From the NCBI GenBank assembly GCA_963827135.1, contig CAWGZX010000008.1:103778-167777 (forward strand): a DNA stretch of 64,000 nt. Reading direction: 5' to 3'. Of the stretch, positions 33,556 to 41,888 are shown piece after piece (position 1 is the stretch's first letter; the number at the start of each line of letters is the position of its first letter). This stretch comes from JAJRAN01 sp963827135 (GTDB lineage: Archaea; Thermoplasmatota; Thermoplasmata; Methanomassiliicoccales; UBA472). Both the position numbers and the translations under genes were made by a program. The notes under the pieces were generated by a model. The model did not search any database. It had not been told where the DNA came from and saw only the letters and a program-made list of their open reading frames with translations.

Positions 33556-33648
33556 TGGTTCCGCCTCGTTTCTGCGTCTTTCTGGAAGTTTTGAAAGAAA
33601 GGCGCTACGACTTCCTCGTAGAGCCTTGATTTGAGTTTTTTCTCCTAA

Positions 33649-34812
33649 CTACCCTAGTCTTTTCGTAGATGCCTGCAGGACAGACGTCTCCGGGAGCTTT
33701 GATGCGGTCACCTTCTGCCAGCGTTCCTCGACCAGCTCTTTCGCCGCCTGCTCAAGGAACTCCGGTGCAGCCCATTCGTGCACATCGAAGTCGCGCTTGA
33801 TGTAGCCATGGCCGTACATGAAGTCCTTTCCAATCTCGATGGACGCGAGGTTTTGCGGCGACAGGTTGGGCACCATGTCGATATTCTTGATGTTCCTGTA
33901 GGTGTCCTCGACGTCCAGGTAGAAAGTCTGCTTGTCGAGGATCGCAGCCGCGGCGTGCTTGTGCTCGTTGGCCCAGCGACCTACCTTGATCATGCCCTTC
34001 ATGAACCTGACCACTAGCTCGGGGTGCTTCTCCGCCATCACATCGGTGCAGGTGATGACGGCAGGGACGTTGGCTACTTGCAGCGTCCAGTCGGGATACT
34101 TTGCGAGGTCCTCGATCGCCTTGAACTTGCCCGTCGCCTCCTGGAGATGCTGGAATGGACCGGTCTGGGTATAGATGGCGTCGACAACACCCTTCTCTAG
34201 AGCCGATTCCAGCGGACGGAAGGCCAGGTCGTGCTTGTGGTCGCGCTTGAGCCACAGTTCGGACGGGTTGTCCATGGGCTCCATCATGTTGGGATCATCA
34301 TACCAGTCATCCGGGTAAGGGAATTCCACTATCTCCACGTCGTCACGGGTCATGTCGTTCATCATCAGCATCAGCTCGATGCCTTGCTCCTCCTGGATGC
34401 GCCACCAGTCGCATTTGATGATGTTCTGACTCTTGGTCAGGCCGATCTTCTTACCTTTCAGATCCTTCATCCGATAGACGTTGTCCCTGGCGCGCACAAG
34501 CATGCAGCCGCCCTCGTAAACATGAGTCGCCCCCAGGAGCTTGGTCCTGCGGATGTCCGCGTGAACGTGGATAGGTGGGAATAGACCACCGAAGCGGATG
34601 AGGTTGTCGAGATTGTGGATGTAGTGCGGATACCAATCGTTCTCGCGACGTGACCGGAGAAAAGCGTAATGGACACCGATTTTCTTGTATTCCTCTCTGG
34701 TCCAACCCAATTCTTGATCGACGTTGCTTGCGGAAACGAGGGGGCAATTGGTGTAGTATACCTCCTTCCAATTCAACGGTACCGTGCTGGATTTCCTGGC
34801 TTTCTTGACCAT
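33649..34812 (-). CDS. DszB-like sulfinate desulfinase (periplasmic-binding-protein fold)
   Basis: This 387-residue protein could be taken for an ABC substrate-binding protein of the nitrate/taurine/NMT1 type. It has no signal peptide, however, and no permease or ATPase lies nearby. Its pattern matches DszB, the hydroxyphenyl-benzenesulfinate desulfinase. TNCPLVSA places Cys23 where DszB has catalytic Cys27. H63-x9-R73 in PHYIHNLDNLIRFGGLFPP matches DszB His60 and Arg70, including the RFGG-x2-PP context. DVHEWAAPEFLEQAA near the C-terminus also fits. DszB releases sulfite from an aryl sulfinate; the substrate here is unknown. A GGAGG site lies 8 bases before ATG 34812. A rhodanese follows. 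Confidence 0.7.
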   Translation of the reverse strand: MVKKARKSSTVPLNWKEVYYTNCPLVSASNVDQELGWTREEYKKIGVHYAFLRSRRENDWYPHYIHNLDNLIRFGGLFPPIHVHADIRRTKLLGATHVYEGGCMLVRARDNVYRMKDLKGKKIGLTKSQNIIKCDWWRIQEEQGIELMLMMNDMTRDDVEIVEFPYPDDWYDDPNMMEPMDNPSELWLKRDHKHDLAFRPLESALEKGVVDAIYTQTGPFQHLQEATGKFKAIEDLAKYPDWTLQVANVPAVITCTDVMAEKHPELVVRFMKGMIKVGRWANEHKHAAAAILDKQTFYLDVEDTYRNIKNIDMVPNLSPQNLASIEIGKDFMYGHGYIKRDFDVHEWAAPEFLEQAAKELVEERWQKVTASKLPETSVLQASTKRLG

Positions 34813-34857
34813 GTTCTCGTCCTCCGTCCTTGGAACTCTCCCCCGATTTGGTTTTCC

Positions 34858-35097
34858 TCAACCAAGCAGTTTCTTCTTAGCAGCTGCGTACTCTTCATCG
34901 GACAGTTGGCCCGAGGAATGCATGTTGGCGAGATTCTGCAACTGGGCGCTCATGTCCCCGCCCGATGGTGCAGGTGCTGCGGGCGCTGGTGCAGGTGCCG
35001 CCGGTTGCTGGGCCTGCTGTTGCTGCGCCTGGGCCGCTTCCGCCCTCCTTTCTCCTGCCTTCATTCCGATCAATAGTGCCGCTCCTCTTCCTCTCAT
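34858..35097 (-). CDS. SHOCT-domain protein
   Basis: This 79-residue protein has a Gln/Ala/Pro-rich linker and a C-terminal SHOCT motif (LQNLANMHSSGQLSDEEYAA, then KKKLLG), a short helical pair that mediates oligomerisation in many unrelated proteins. The ATG directly abuts the stop of the DUF6325 gene (TAG-ATG), so the two are co-translated. This pairing of DUF6325 and SHOCT proteins is, to my knowledge, common in bacteria and suggests transfer. Confidence 0.8.
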   Translation of the reverse strand: MRGRGAALLIGMKAGERRAEAAQAQQQQAQQPAAPAPAPAAPAPSGGDMSAQLQNLANMHSSGQLSDEEYAAAKKKLLG

Positions 35098-35559
35098 CTA
35101 AGTACCTCCAACTTTTATCCTTTCCTTCATTACCTTCTCCACTTGCTCTCCTGGTATGCGAGCCTGAGTGATCAGTCTAGCATCGGCGTCGAGCAAGGCT
35201 TTCTTGAAATTCACCGCCCAGGTATTTTCGAACAAAAGGGCTGCGGCTGCGCTGTTCTTTGGAATTAGTGAGCCTATGTCCTCGATGTCGTCCTCGGACA
35301 GCCATTCCCCTAGGTTGGTGGTGAAGGACTTGAACGCCTCTCCCTCCTGACCGCCAAGGTTCCTGGCTTCAGTGAAGATCGCCCTTCCATTATGATCCTT
35401 GAGGATGAAAACCAGGTCGATTATCCTGATGATGCCGTTCCTCTGCAGTTTCTCCAGCTCAGGAGCTATCTTGCCACTGAACTTGTTCCCGGGGAAAAGG
35501 ACCACGAGATAATCCACTGGTCCCATCGTGTCTTCTAATTTCTTTTTTGCCATTGTCAT
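35098..35559 (-). CDS. DUF6325 family protein
   Basis: This 153-residue protein has the family signature MGPVDYLVVLFPGNKFSGKI, then IIRIIDLVFILKD and PKNSAAAALLFENTWAVNFK, ending with a helix (ITQARIPGEQVEKVMKERI). Function unknown; such proteins usually neighbour SHOCT-domain genes, as here. The start at 35559 has a strong GGAGG site six bases upstream (35566-35570 region). An ATG two codons in is less likely. Confidence 0.8.
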   Translation of the reverse strand: MTMAKKKLEDTMGPVDYLVVLFPGNKFSGKIAPELEKLQRNGIIRIIDLVFILKDHNGRAIFTEARNLGGQEGEAFKSFTTNLGEWLSEDDIEDIGSLIPKNSAAAALLFENTWAVNFKKALLDADARLITQARIPGEQVEKVMKERIKVGGT

Positions 35560-35605
35560 ATGAATCCTCCTTTTTCCGCCATCTTAATGTGAAAAATGAA
35601 TTAAA

Positions 35606-35621
35606 GGGTCGACGTCGACCC
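35606..35621. promoter_or_regulatory. Perfect 16-base palindrome (operator or attenuator)
   Basis: gggtcgacgtcgaccc is fully self-complementary. It lies 47 bases before the DUF6325 start and 24 bases after the 22-residue small gene. As DNA it could be an operator for the divergent TetR-type regulator. As RNA it gives a 6-bp stem with an ACGU loop followed by tttaattcattttt, which looks like an attenuator or terminator between the small gene and DUF6325. Confidence 0.55.
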
Positions 35622-35645
35622 ACATTGTATACCAATTCATTTCGT

Positions 35646-35714
35646 TCAATCCTTCTTATCGTCTTTCTTGTCCCTTCTGTTCTTTATTACTGCCGCCTTT
35701 GCGATAGCTCCCAT
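35646..35714 (-). CDS. 22-residue small protein at the head of the cassette
   Basis: ATG 35714 is preceded by a strong ribosome-binding site (aaaaggaggtttagaa). The frame encodes MGAIAKAAVIKN followed by RRDKKDDKKD and stops at 35646. The product has a short amphipathic start and a highly charged end. The ribosome-binding site is as strong as those of DUF6325 and the desulfinase-like gene, which argues that it is translated. It may be a leader peptide for the downstream hairpin or a small protein in its own right. Confidence 0.5.
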   Translation of the reverse strand: MGAIAKAAVIKNRRDKKDDKKD

Positions 35715-35735
35715 TTTCTAAACCTCCTTTTAAAT

Positions 35736-35823
35736 TGCTCTCCACCGAGAGATAGTAATGTGATATCCTAACAAGTATTTTAATTCTTATTTTATTACTA
35801 ATTAAATAATGTATTATAATACT
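35736..35823. promoter_or_regulatory. Divergent control region between the cassette and its TetR-type regulator
   Basis: A very A+T-rich stretch contains a leftward TATA-like attaaaatact (minus strand, 35775-35785) that predicts a start near 35753. A 12-base palindrome gtattataatac (35812-35823) may serve the rightward regulator gene. Near the leftward start is ctctc-cacc-gagag (35738-35751), a second possible operator half-site pair. Confidence 0.4.
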
Positions 35824-35926
35824 AACAATATTACTTGAATCAACGACACATCAGTCGATAGAGCACCAAATCGGATAAGTTGGAAAGCTTTCGGCGAAGA
35901 TGTGGCTTAGCCCAGGAGATCAGACC

Positions 35927-36514
35927 ATGCGTAAAAGGTTCGATGACAATCGTCGCGAGGAATTACTAGATGGCGTGATGGGGATCATCTCAGCGCATGG
36001 ATTCTCGAAAGTAACGATCTTGGAGTTAGCCAAGGAGTTGCACTGCTCAGGCTCATCGCTCTACAAGATCGCGCCAAACAAGGATAGTCTGGTGATGCTC
36101 GCGATCACCCGCTGGGGTGAGCTCGCCATGAAAGAAATTGAAGCCCGAGCGCTTCATGGCAGGACCGCGGCGGACCGGGCGCGCCTTTACTTCCTAGCGG
36201 GAGCAGAGGCCGTCCGTCCCATGTCCCATGAGTTCCGAAGCGACGTCAATCGATTCGAGTCGACCCGCTTGGCCTATGCCAATGTCTCTGACCGCTTTCT
36301 AGGGCGGTTGATCGAACTCCTTGACGAAGCCGTCAAAGCTGGTGAGATCCGAACAGTAAACACGCATTTCCTAGCGCACGCCCTTCGCCAGATAGCCTAT
36401 CTGGTACGCGACGAGGAACTGCTGAGTGACTGCGGCCTCACCGCCTCGGAGGCCATACAGGAAGCACAGCGCTTTGTCTGGGATGGAATACGCATCAACT
36501 CAACCAAGCGCTGA
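35927..36514 (+). CDS. TetR-family transcriptional regulator
   Basis: This 195-residue protein has an N-terminal TetR helix-turn-helix (SKVTILELAKELHCSGSSLY, residues about 30-50) and an all-helical ligand domain. It is divergent from the desulfinase cassette, the classic position for a local repressor that responds to a cassette substrate. ATG 35927 is chosen because AGGAGAT (35914-35920) precedes it at good spacing; ATG 35900 would add nine residues. TetR regulators are much commoner in bacteria, consistent with the cassette having been acquired. Confidence 0.85.
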   Translation: MRKRFDDNRREELLDGVMGIISAHGFSKVTILELAKELHCSGSSLYKIAPNKDSLVMLAITRWGELAMKEIEARALHGRTAADRARLYFLAGAEAVRPMSHEFRSDVNRFESTRLAYANVSDRFLGRLIELLDEAVKAGEIRTVNTHFLAHALRQIAYLVRDEELLSDCGLTASEAIQEAQRFVWDGIRINSTKR

Positions 36515-36677
36515 ACCAGCGCTCCCGCTTTGACGAGCATGCACCCGATTGCGATTAACCAGATAAAAATGACCATTGCGCCATAAACCGTATAATTCCT
36601 TCTCCACGAGTCAGGGATACATTGGAGCTAAAGATCGAGAGCTCTACGGGCCTCTACAAATCTTTTCTGTATGTTAT

Positions 36678-36688
36678 ACTATATAAGC
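36678..36688 (+). promoter_or_regulatory. TATA box of the polyphosphate kinase 2 gene
   Basis: actatataagc, predicting transcription from about 36710 and a leader of roughly 55 bases to ATG 36766. Confidence 0.5.
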
Positions 36689-36765
36689 CGACGAATCACT
36701 ATTTCATCGCTTGACATCAACCGAATTCAAGAAAGCATGAAATGGGCGTCTAAGGGGGGAACCTC

Positions 36766-37671
36766 ATGATCAAGAAAAAGTTGATCCGGAAGCTGGTCGT
36801 GAAAGAAGGAAGCAATGTGGATCTGAATGACTATGACACCGGCTGGGCGCAGAACGAGGAGCTGAAGGAAGCGGGGGAAAAAGCAGTAAAGGAGGCTGCA
36901 GCCAAGATATTGGAGGAGAACCGGGAGTCGCTTGCAGCTGCCCAAGAGTTGCTGTATGCGAGCGGCGCTTATTCCGTCTTGATCGTTCTACAGGGGCTTG
37001 ATGCCGCTGGCAAGGATGGAACCATTCGCCATGTTATGTCGGGGGTGAATCCCCAAGGTTGCCGGGTCCAAGGGTTCAAGGTTCCCACACAGGAGGAGCT
37101 TGGTCACAATTTCCTATGGAGATACTCCAAAGCCCTCCCTTTGAAGGGGGAGATAGGCATTTTCAACCGGTCATATTATGAGGACGTTCTAGTGGTGCGG
37201 GTGCATCCTGAGATTTTAGTGGCACAACGCCTAGCAACTGGAAAGGTCGGCGACAAGTTCTGGGAGGACCGCTACAAGGACATCAATGCCTTCGAGAGGC
37301 ATCTCAGCCGGAATAACACCCTCATACTGAAGTTCTTCTTGCACACCTCAAAGGACGAGCAGAAGAGGAGGCTGCTTGAGCGCTTAGAGAATGAGGACAA
37401 GTACTGGAAATTCTCCTCTGCAGACCTGAAGGAAAGGGGCTTCTGGGATGACTACCTGAAGGCGTACGAGATCATGTTGGGTAAGACGAGCACCAAATGG
37501 GCTCCCTGGTATGTTATACCAGCGGATCACAAATGGGCGGCCCGTGCGATCATCGCCGACATAATCACCACCGAGATCCAGGGGCTTAAGCTTCAATACC
37601 CCAAGGTCACGAAGGATAAGATGGAAGAGATCGTCAAGGCTAGGGAAGAGCTCAAAATGGGCGATAAATGA
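36766..37671 (+). CDS. ppk2: Polyphosphate kinase 2 family protein
   Basis: This 301-residue PPK2 transfers phosphate between polyphosphate and nucleotides. Walker A is VLQGLDAAGKDGTIRHVM near residue 80, followed by GVNPQGCRVQGFKVPT. The lid and Walker B region is IFNRSYYEDVLVVRVHPE, then FERHLSRNNTLILKFFLH. The single PPK2 domain could be class I or III, and the sequence alone does not settle whether AMP or ADP is preferred. A ggggggaacctc site precedes ATG 36766. Confidence 0.92.
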   Translation: MIKKKLIRKLVVKEGSNVDLNDYDTGWAQNEELKEAGEKAVKEAAAKILEENRESLAAAQELLYASGAYSVLIVLQGLDAAGKDGTIRHVMSGVNPQGCRVQGFKVPTQEELGHNFLWRYSKALPLKGEIGIFNRSYYEDVLVVRVHPEILVAQRLATGKVGDKFWEDRYKDINAFERHLSRNNTLILKFFLHTSKDEQKRRLLERLENEDKYWKFSSADLKERGFWDDYLKAYEIMLGKTSTKWAPWYVIPADHKWAARAIIADIITTEIQGLKLQYPKVTKDKMEEIVKAREELKMGDK

Positions 37672-37710
37672 TGGGGTGCCTCACCCCTACCCTTCTCTAA
37701 GGTTGCACGT

Positions 37711-38269
37711 TCATTTTGCAGCCTTGGACCCCTTCCCGAACAGGCTGGACTTCTTAGTATGGATGGGATTCATGTCGACCGTGTAAGGAACGAGCATCAG
37801 CTCCTTCGCCGCCCTTTTCAATATCCTTTTCTCGGTCTTGCTGATCTCTTCACCGGGGAGACCTATATTGGCCAGTTCCTCGTCCCTCACTGCGAGGGCT
37901 GTCACCTCCCCAATGTTGAGGACCCAGAGTTTGAACTCTCTGGCCTCCTTCTCCTCCGCCTTGGCAAGGATCTTGCCTACCTTGCCCAGTTCGTTCATGA
38001 AGCCCTCGGTGACGATGTCCCTTTGCTGGAACAGGGTCTTGGCGTCGATTCGCACTTTGGCCACGGTCTTGGACTCTGGTATGATTGCCGTGATGAGCTC
38101 GTTCCCAGGATAGTTCGAGGCAGTCCTCTCCAAGGCCTTCCTCATTATGCGCTGCTCCTTCCGGGCCCGGCGAGGCTTGTCCGAGATTATGATGGATTGT
38201 CCCATTCAGGACCCCCGCCCTGGCAAGCAATTCCCATTCCTCCGGCGTGAACTTGTCCCGGCCGGTCAT
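37711..38269 (-). CDS. Helical protein coupled to an ABC exporter, unknown function (frameshifted)
   Basis: ATG 38269 overlaps the stop of the upstream ABC gene by four bases (ATGA) and reads MTGRDKFTPEEWELLARAGV. The frame then fails, while the next frame carries MGQSIIISDKPRRARKEQ and about 145 good residues to 37711. Removing one of the two T at 38205-38206 joins them as ARAGVLMGQSIIISD. The repaired protein would have 185 residues, with helical halves and a basic C-terminus ending KGSKAAK. The family is not recognised. Translational coupling suggests it works with the exporter. Confidence 0.6.
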
Positions 38270-40083
38270 GGAGCGGCCCCCTTAGCAGCTGCGGGACCGG
38301 CGGTAGGCAGGACGGAGGATACCTTTCCCTTGTACTGGCTCATGAATAGGTCGTAGTAGAAGCCGCGCTTGCCCATCAGCTCTACGTGCGTCCCCCGCTC
38401 GACGATCTCTCCTTCGTTGATCACAAGGATCATATTGGAGTCCTTGATGGTGCTGAGCCGGTGGGCGATTACGAAGCTGGTGCGCCCCTTCTGCAGCTCC
38501 CTAATGGCTTGCTGGATGAGCTTCTCGGTGCGGGTATCGACGTTGCTGGTCGCCTCGTCCAGGATAAGCAACCTCGGGTTAGCAACCATGGCCCGAGCGA
38601 TGGTGAGAAGTTGTCGTTGACCTTGGCTCAGGTTGGCCCCTCGGTCGGTAAGAACGGTCTGATAGCCTTGGGAAAGATGGTTGATGAACTCGTCGCAATT
38701 GGCTTTCTTGGCCGCGGCGATGCATTCCTCGTCTGTAGCCCCCTCCCGGGCGTACTTGAGATTATTCATGACCGTATCGGAAAAGAGGAAAGGCTCCTGC
38801 AGCACCACGCCGATCTGGCTCCTCAGGCTCTGCTGCGTCACCTCATAGATGCTATGGCCGTCTATGGTGATGCTCCCCGAATCGATGTCGTAGTATCTGG
38901 TGAGGATGTTGATGATGGTGCTCTTACCAGCGCCAGTCGGGCCGCAGAGACCGATGGCCTCTCCGGCCTTGGCCGTAAAGGTGTTCTTCTTCAGTATCTT
39001 GCGGCCCTTGACGTAGCTGAAGTCCACTTCCTGGAAGACGACCTCGCCCTTGATCTCCGGCAATTCCTTGGCGTCCGGCTTGTCGAAGATTACCGGCTTC
39101 TCGTCCAGGAACTTGAATATCCTCACCGCGCCAGCAAGCGCCTTGAGGACATAGTTGTAGTTGAAGAAGATGGTGATTAGCGGGAGGATCAGCATCACGG
39201 AGAGATTGATGAAAGTGACCAACACCCCGATATCGAGCTTGCCGTTGAGAAGCATGTTTGAACCGACCAGGGATACTATGGCTACACCGACATAGGCAGA
39301 GAGGGCGATCATCGGTCCAATGAGCAATCCAAGACTCTGGGATTTAACGCCCACGTTGCGGGTGTCCTTGCTGATGACGTCCATGTCGTCCACCCTCTTC
39401 TCCTGGTAGCGGTAGGCGATGACGGTCTTCGAGCCTGCCAGGGTCTCTTCCTCGAACCCGCTCAGGTTGGCCAGGCCTTGCTGCATGATCTTGAATAGCG
39501 GATTGGCCAAGCGACCCATTCCCCAGATGAGGGCAATGATTACCGGGACAACCAGAAGTGCGACGATGGCCATGATGGGGTTGAGGATGATCATGGCCAC
39601 GGCGATGATGAGAAGCAGGAATATCCCTAACAAGATGCTTCCTAGCGGCCCCTGGAATAGGGCAGCTATGGCATCGATGTCATTGGTCACCCCGCTCATC
39701 AGCTCCCCGATGGGCTGTCGGTCGAAGACGTTAAGGGATAGTTCTTGCGCGTGGTCGAACAGCTCCTTGCGCAATTTATAGAGCGCATACTGGGCAATGT
39801 CCGCGAGCCAGCGATAAGCGACGAAAAGCGTACCGAAGGCAGTTATCGCCAGGGCGACCATGAGAACGACCATGTCCTGAAGCTCCTGCACTGTGCCCCC
39901 GCTACTAATGAGATTGACCGCCTGTCCGACCAGGATGGGACCCATGATGAAGCAGAAAGTGCCGATGCTCAGCAGGATTATGGTGCTGATCAATTTGGCC
40001 TTCTTGATTGCCAGGTAGCGCAGTAAGCGGGTCAAGGTGCCTTTCTTCTTAGCCCCGCCTTTGGGGTCTTTGGCAGCGCTCAT
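38266..40083 (-). CDS. ABC exporter half-transporter, catalytic subunit
   Basis: This 605-residue protein has six N-terminal membrane helices followed by a nucleotide-binding domain: Walker A GPTGAGKSTIINIL, signature ANLSQGQRQLLTIARAM, Walker B LLILDEATSNVD with the catalytic glutamate, and H-loop IAHRLST. The signature is LSQGQ rather than LSGGQ, as in many MsbA/YheI-like half-transporters. Its ATG overlaps the stop of the other ABC gene (ATGA, 40080-40083), so the pair probably forms a heterodimer exporting lipid, drug or peptide. Confidence 0.9.
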   Translation of the reverse strand: MSAAKDPKGGAKKKGTLTRLLRYLAIKKAKLISTIILLSIGTFCFIMGPILVGQAVNLISSGGTVQELQDMVVLMVALAITAFGTLFVAYRWLADIAQYALYKLRKELFDHAQELSLNVFDRQPIGELMSGVTNDIDAIAALFQGPLGSILLGIFLLLIIAVAMIILNPIMAIVALLVVPVIIALIWGMGRLANPLFKIMQQGLANLSGFEEETLAGSKTVIAYRYQEKRVDDMDVISKDTRNVGVKSQSLGLLIGPMIALSAYVGVAIVSLVGSNMLLNGKLDIGVLVTFINLSVMLILPLITIFFNYNYVLKALAGAVRIFKFLDEKPVIFDKPDAKELPEIKGEVVFQEVDFSYVKGRKILKKNTFTAKAGEAIGLCGPTGAGKSTIINILTRYYDIDSGSITIDGHSIYEVTQQSLRSQIGVVLQEPFLFSDTVMNNLKYAREGATDEECIAAAKKANCDEFINHLSQGYQTVLTDRGANLSQGQRQLLTIARAMVANPRLLILDEATSNVDTRTEKLIQQAIRELQKGRTSFVIAHRLSTIKDSNMILVINEGEIVERGTHVELMGKRGFYYDLFMSQYKGKVSSVLPTAGPAAAKGAAP

Positions 40084-41888
40084 GCCACATCCTCCTGGCG
40101 CAGGCCACCTAACTGTGAATTGAAGATCTCTTGGTAGAGCTCGCTGTCCTTCATCAAGGACTCGTGATTACCCATGGCTTTGATCTCGCCGTTCTCGAGT
40201 AGGACGATCTTGTTGGCCAGGAGCACGGTGCTTATCCTCTGGGCGACGACGAAAGTGGTAGTGTCCACCAGCACCTTCTTCATCTCCTCTTGGATACGGC
40301 TCTCGGTCGCCACATCCACGGCGCTTGTGCTATCGTCCAGGATGAGCACCTTAGGCTTGGCGCAGATGCCACGGGCGATGCAAAGGCGCTGTCTCTGACC
40401 ACCGGAGAAGTTGGTCCCACGGCGAGTTACGCTACGGTCGTAACCCTCTGGGGTCGTCGTTAGGAACTTGTGTGCATCCGCCGCCTTGGCGGCGACCTCC
40501 ATCTCATCGTCCGTGGCATCGGGCTTCCCCATCTTGATGTTCTCCCGCACCTCGCCAGAGAACAGGATCGATTCCTGCAGGACGGGTACGACGATCTGCC
40601 TGAGGATGTCCTGAGGTATGTCCTTGACGTCCACGTCATCGATGGTTATCTTGCCCCCGGTCACATCATAGAAGCGGGGGATGAGGCTGATCAGGGTCGA
40701 CTTGCCACAGCCCGTGGACCCAAGGAAGGCCACCGTCTCCCCGGGCTCAGCTACGAAGCTGATGTTCTTGAGCGATTCGGGAGTGTCCTTGCTGCCATAC
40801 CGGAAGGAGACGTTCTCGAATACCACGCGCCCCTTATGCTCGGATGGTTCCACCGATTTGGGCAGGGAGGGGTCCTTGATGTCCGGCTCCACCTTCAGAA
40901 GTTCGCGAATCCTTCCCGCCGAGATGTCCGCCGAGGAAAGCTGCGGGAGCATGATGGAGAGGTTGAACATCTGGATCAGGATCATCAACAGATACTGGCT
41001 GAAGGCCACCAGGGCACCTACCTTGGCTGGATCTGTGAAGGCCGCCTGCCCGCCCACCCAGACGGCTATGGCCGTGGAGACGCCGATGATGGCGAACATG
41101 CTCGGCAGGATCCAGTACTGCGTCCTCATGGGGGCCAGGGCGGCCAGGCGGTAATCCTTGTTGGTCTTCTCATAGGATTGTCTCTCGTGCTCCTGCCTCA
41201 TGAAGGCCTTGACCACCCTTACGCCGGAGAAGTTCTCCTGCAGCCGGTTGTTCGATGCGTCCAGCTTCTTCTGGCGCTCCTTGTACTGCTTCTGCAGTCG
41301 ACGGGCCACGAGCCATAGCACTATCCCCATGAGCGGGATGACGATCAGGAATATCCAGGCGAGGTCAGGGCTGAATATGAGCACCGCGACGACCGCGATG
41401 ATGATGGTGAATGGCGCTGCCAAAAGAAAACGCATGGACAGCTGCACGGCCATGTTGACCTGGTAGATGTCATTGTTCAACCGGATCATCAGTTCCCCGG
41501 TGGAGTGCTCGTCATAATTCTTGACGGAATAGGTCTGGATCTTCTCGAAGGTCTTTCTGCGAAGGTAGTCGGCAGTCCCCTCGGAGAAGGCCACGGCCAT
41601 CATTATGTTTATCGAGATGAAGAGAGCGTAAAGGAAGGCCAACAAGAGGATCGTGATCACCGAGTTGATTATCTGGTCCGTTCCGGCCGCGCCCTGGAGG
41701 ACGCCTTCATTGATGAGGGTCTGAACCTCCAGCGGTATCATGATTATGACCGTACTGCTGGCCAGCACGAAGAGCTGCGAAATTAGAATGAAGCGCCAGG
41801 AATGCTTGTAAAGGATAAACAACCTTGATATGTTGCTCAATGCCGCCAGGTTAAAATCCCCCGAGAAAACGGATATAGAGTGGGTCAT
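40080..41888 (-). CDS. ABC exporter half-transporter, degenerate-site subunit
   Basis: This 602-residue partner has six membrane helices and a nucleotide-binding domain with Walker A FLGSTGCGKSTLISLI, signature NFSGGQRQRLCIARGI and Walker B VLILDDSTSAVD, where the catalytic glutamate is replaced by aspartate. The H-loop reads VAQRIST, with Gln in place of His. Heterodimeric exporters such as TM287/288 and BmrCD have one such degenerate site, so this is the expected asymmetry. It is first of the three-gene unit with the catalytic subunit and the coupled helical protein. Confidence 0.9.
   Translation of the reverse strand: MTHSISVFSGDFNLAALSNISRLFILYKHSWRFILISQLFVLASSTVIIMIPLEVQTLINEGVLQGAAGTDQIINSVITILLLAFLYALFISINIMMAVAFSEGTADYLRRKTFEKIQTYSVKNYDEHSTGELMIRLNNDIYQVNMAVQLSMRFLLAAPFTIIIAVVAVLIFSPDLAWIFLIVIPLMGIVLWLVARRLQKQYKERQKKLDASNNRLQENFSGVRVVKAFMRQEHERQSYEKTNKDYRLAALAPMRTQYWILPSMFAIIGVSTAIAVWVGGQAAFTDPAKVGALVAFSQYLLMILIQMFNLSIMLPQLSSADISAGRIRELLKVEPDIKDPSLPKSVEPSEHKGRVVFENVSFRYGSKDTPESLKNISFVAEPGETVAFLGSTGCGKSTLISLIPRFYDVTGGKITIDDVDVKDIPQDILRQIVVPVLQESILFSGEVRENIKMGKPDATDDEMEVAAKAADAHKFLTTTPEGYDRSVTRRGTNFSGGQRQRLCIARGICAKPKVLILDDSTSAVDVATESRIQEEMKKVLVDTTTFVVAQRISTVLLANKIVLLENGEIKAMGNHESLMKDSELYQEIFNSQLGGLRQEDVA

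Noticed and set aside
33649..34812. ABC transporter substrate-binding protein as the simple reading
   Set aside because: No signal peptide or lipobox, no permease or ATPase gene nearby, and the Cys/His/Arg pattern fits DszB better. It remains the fallback.
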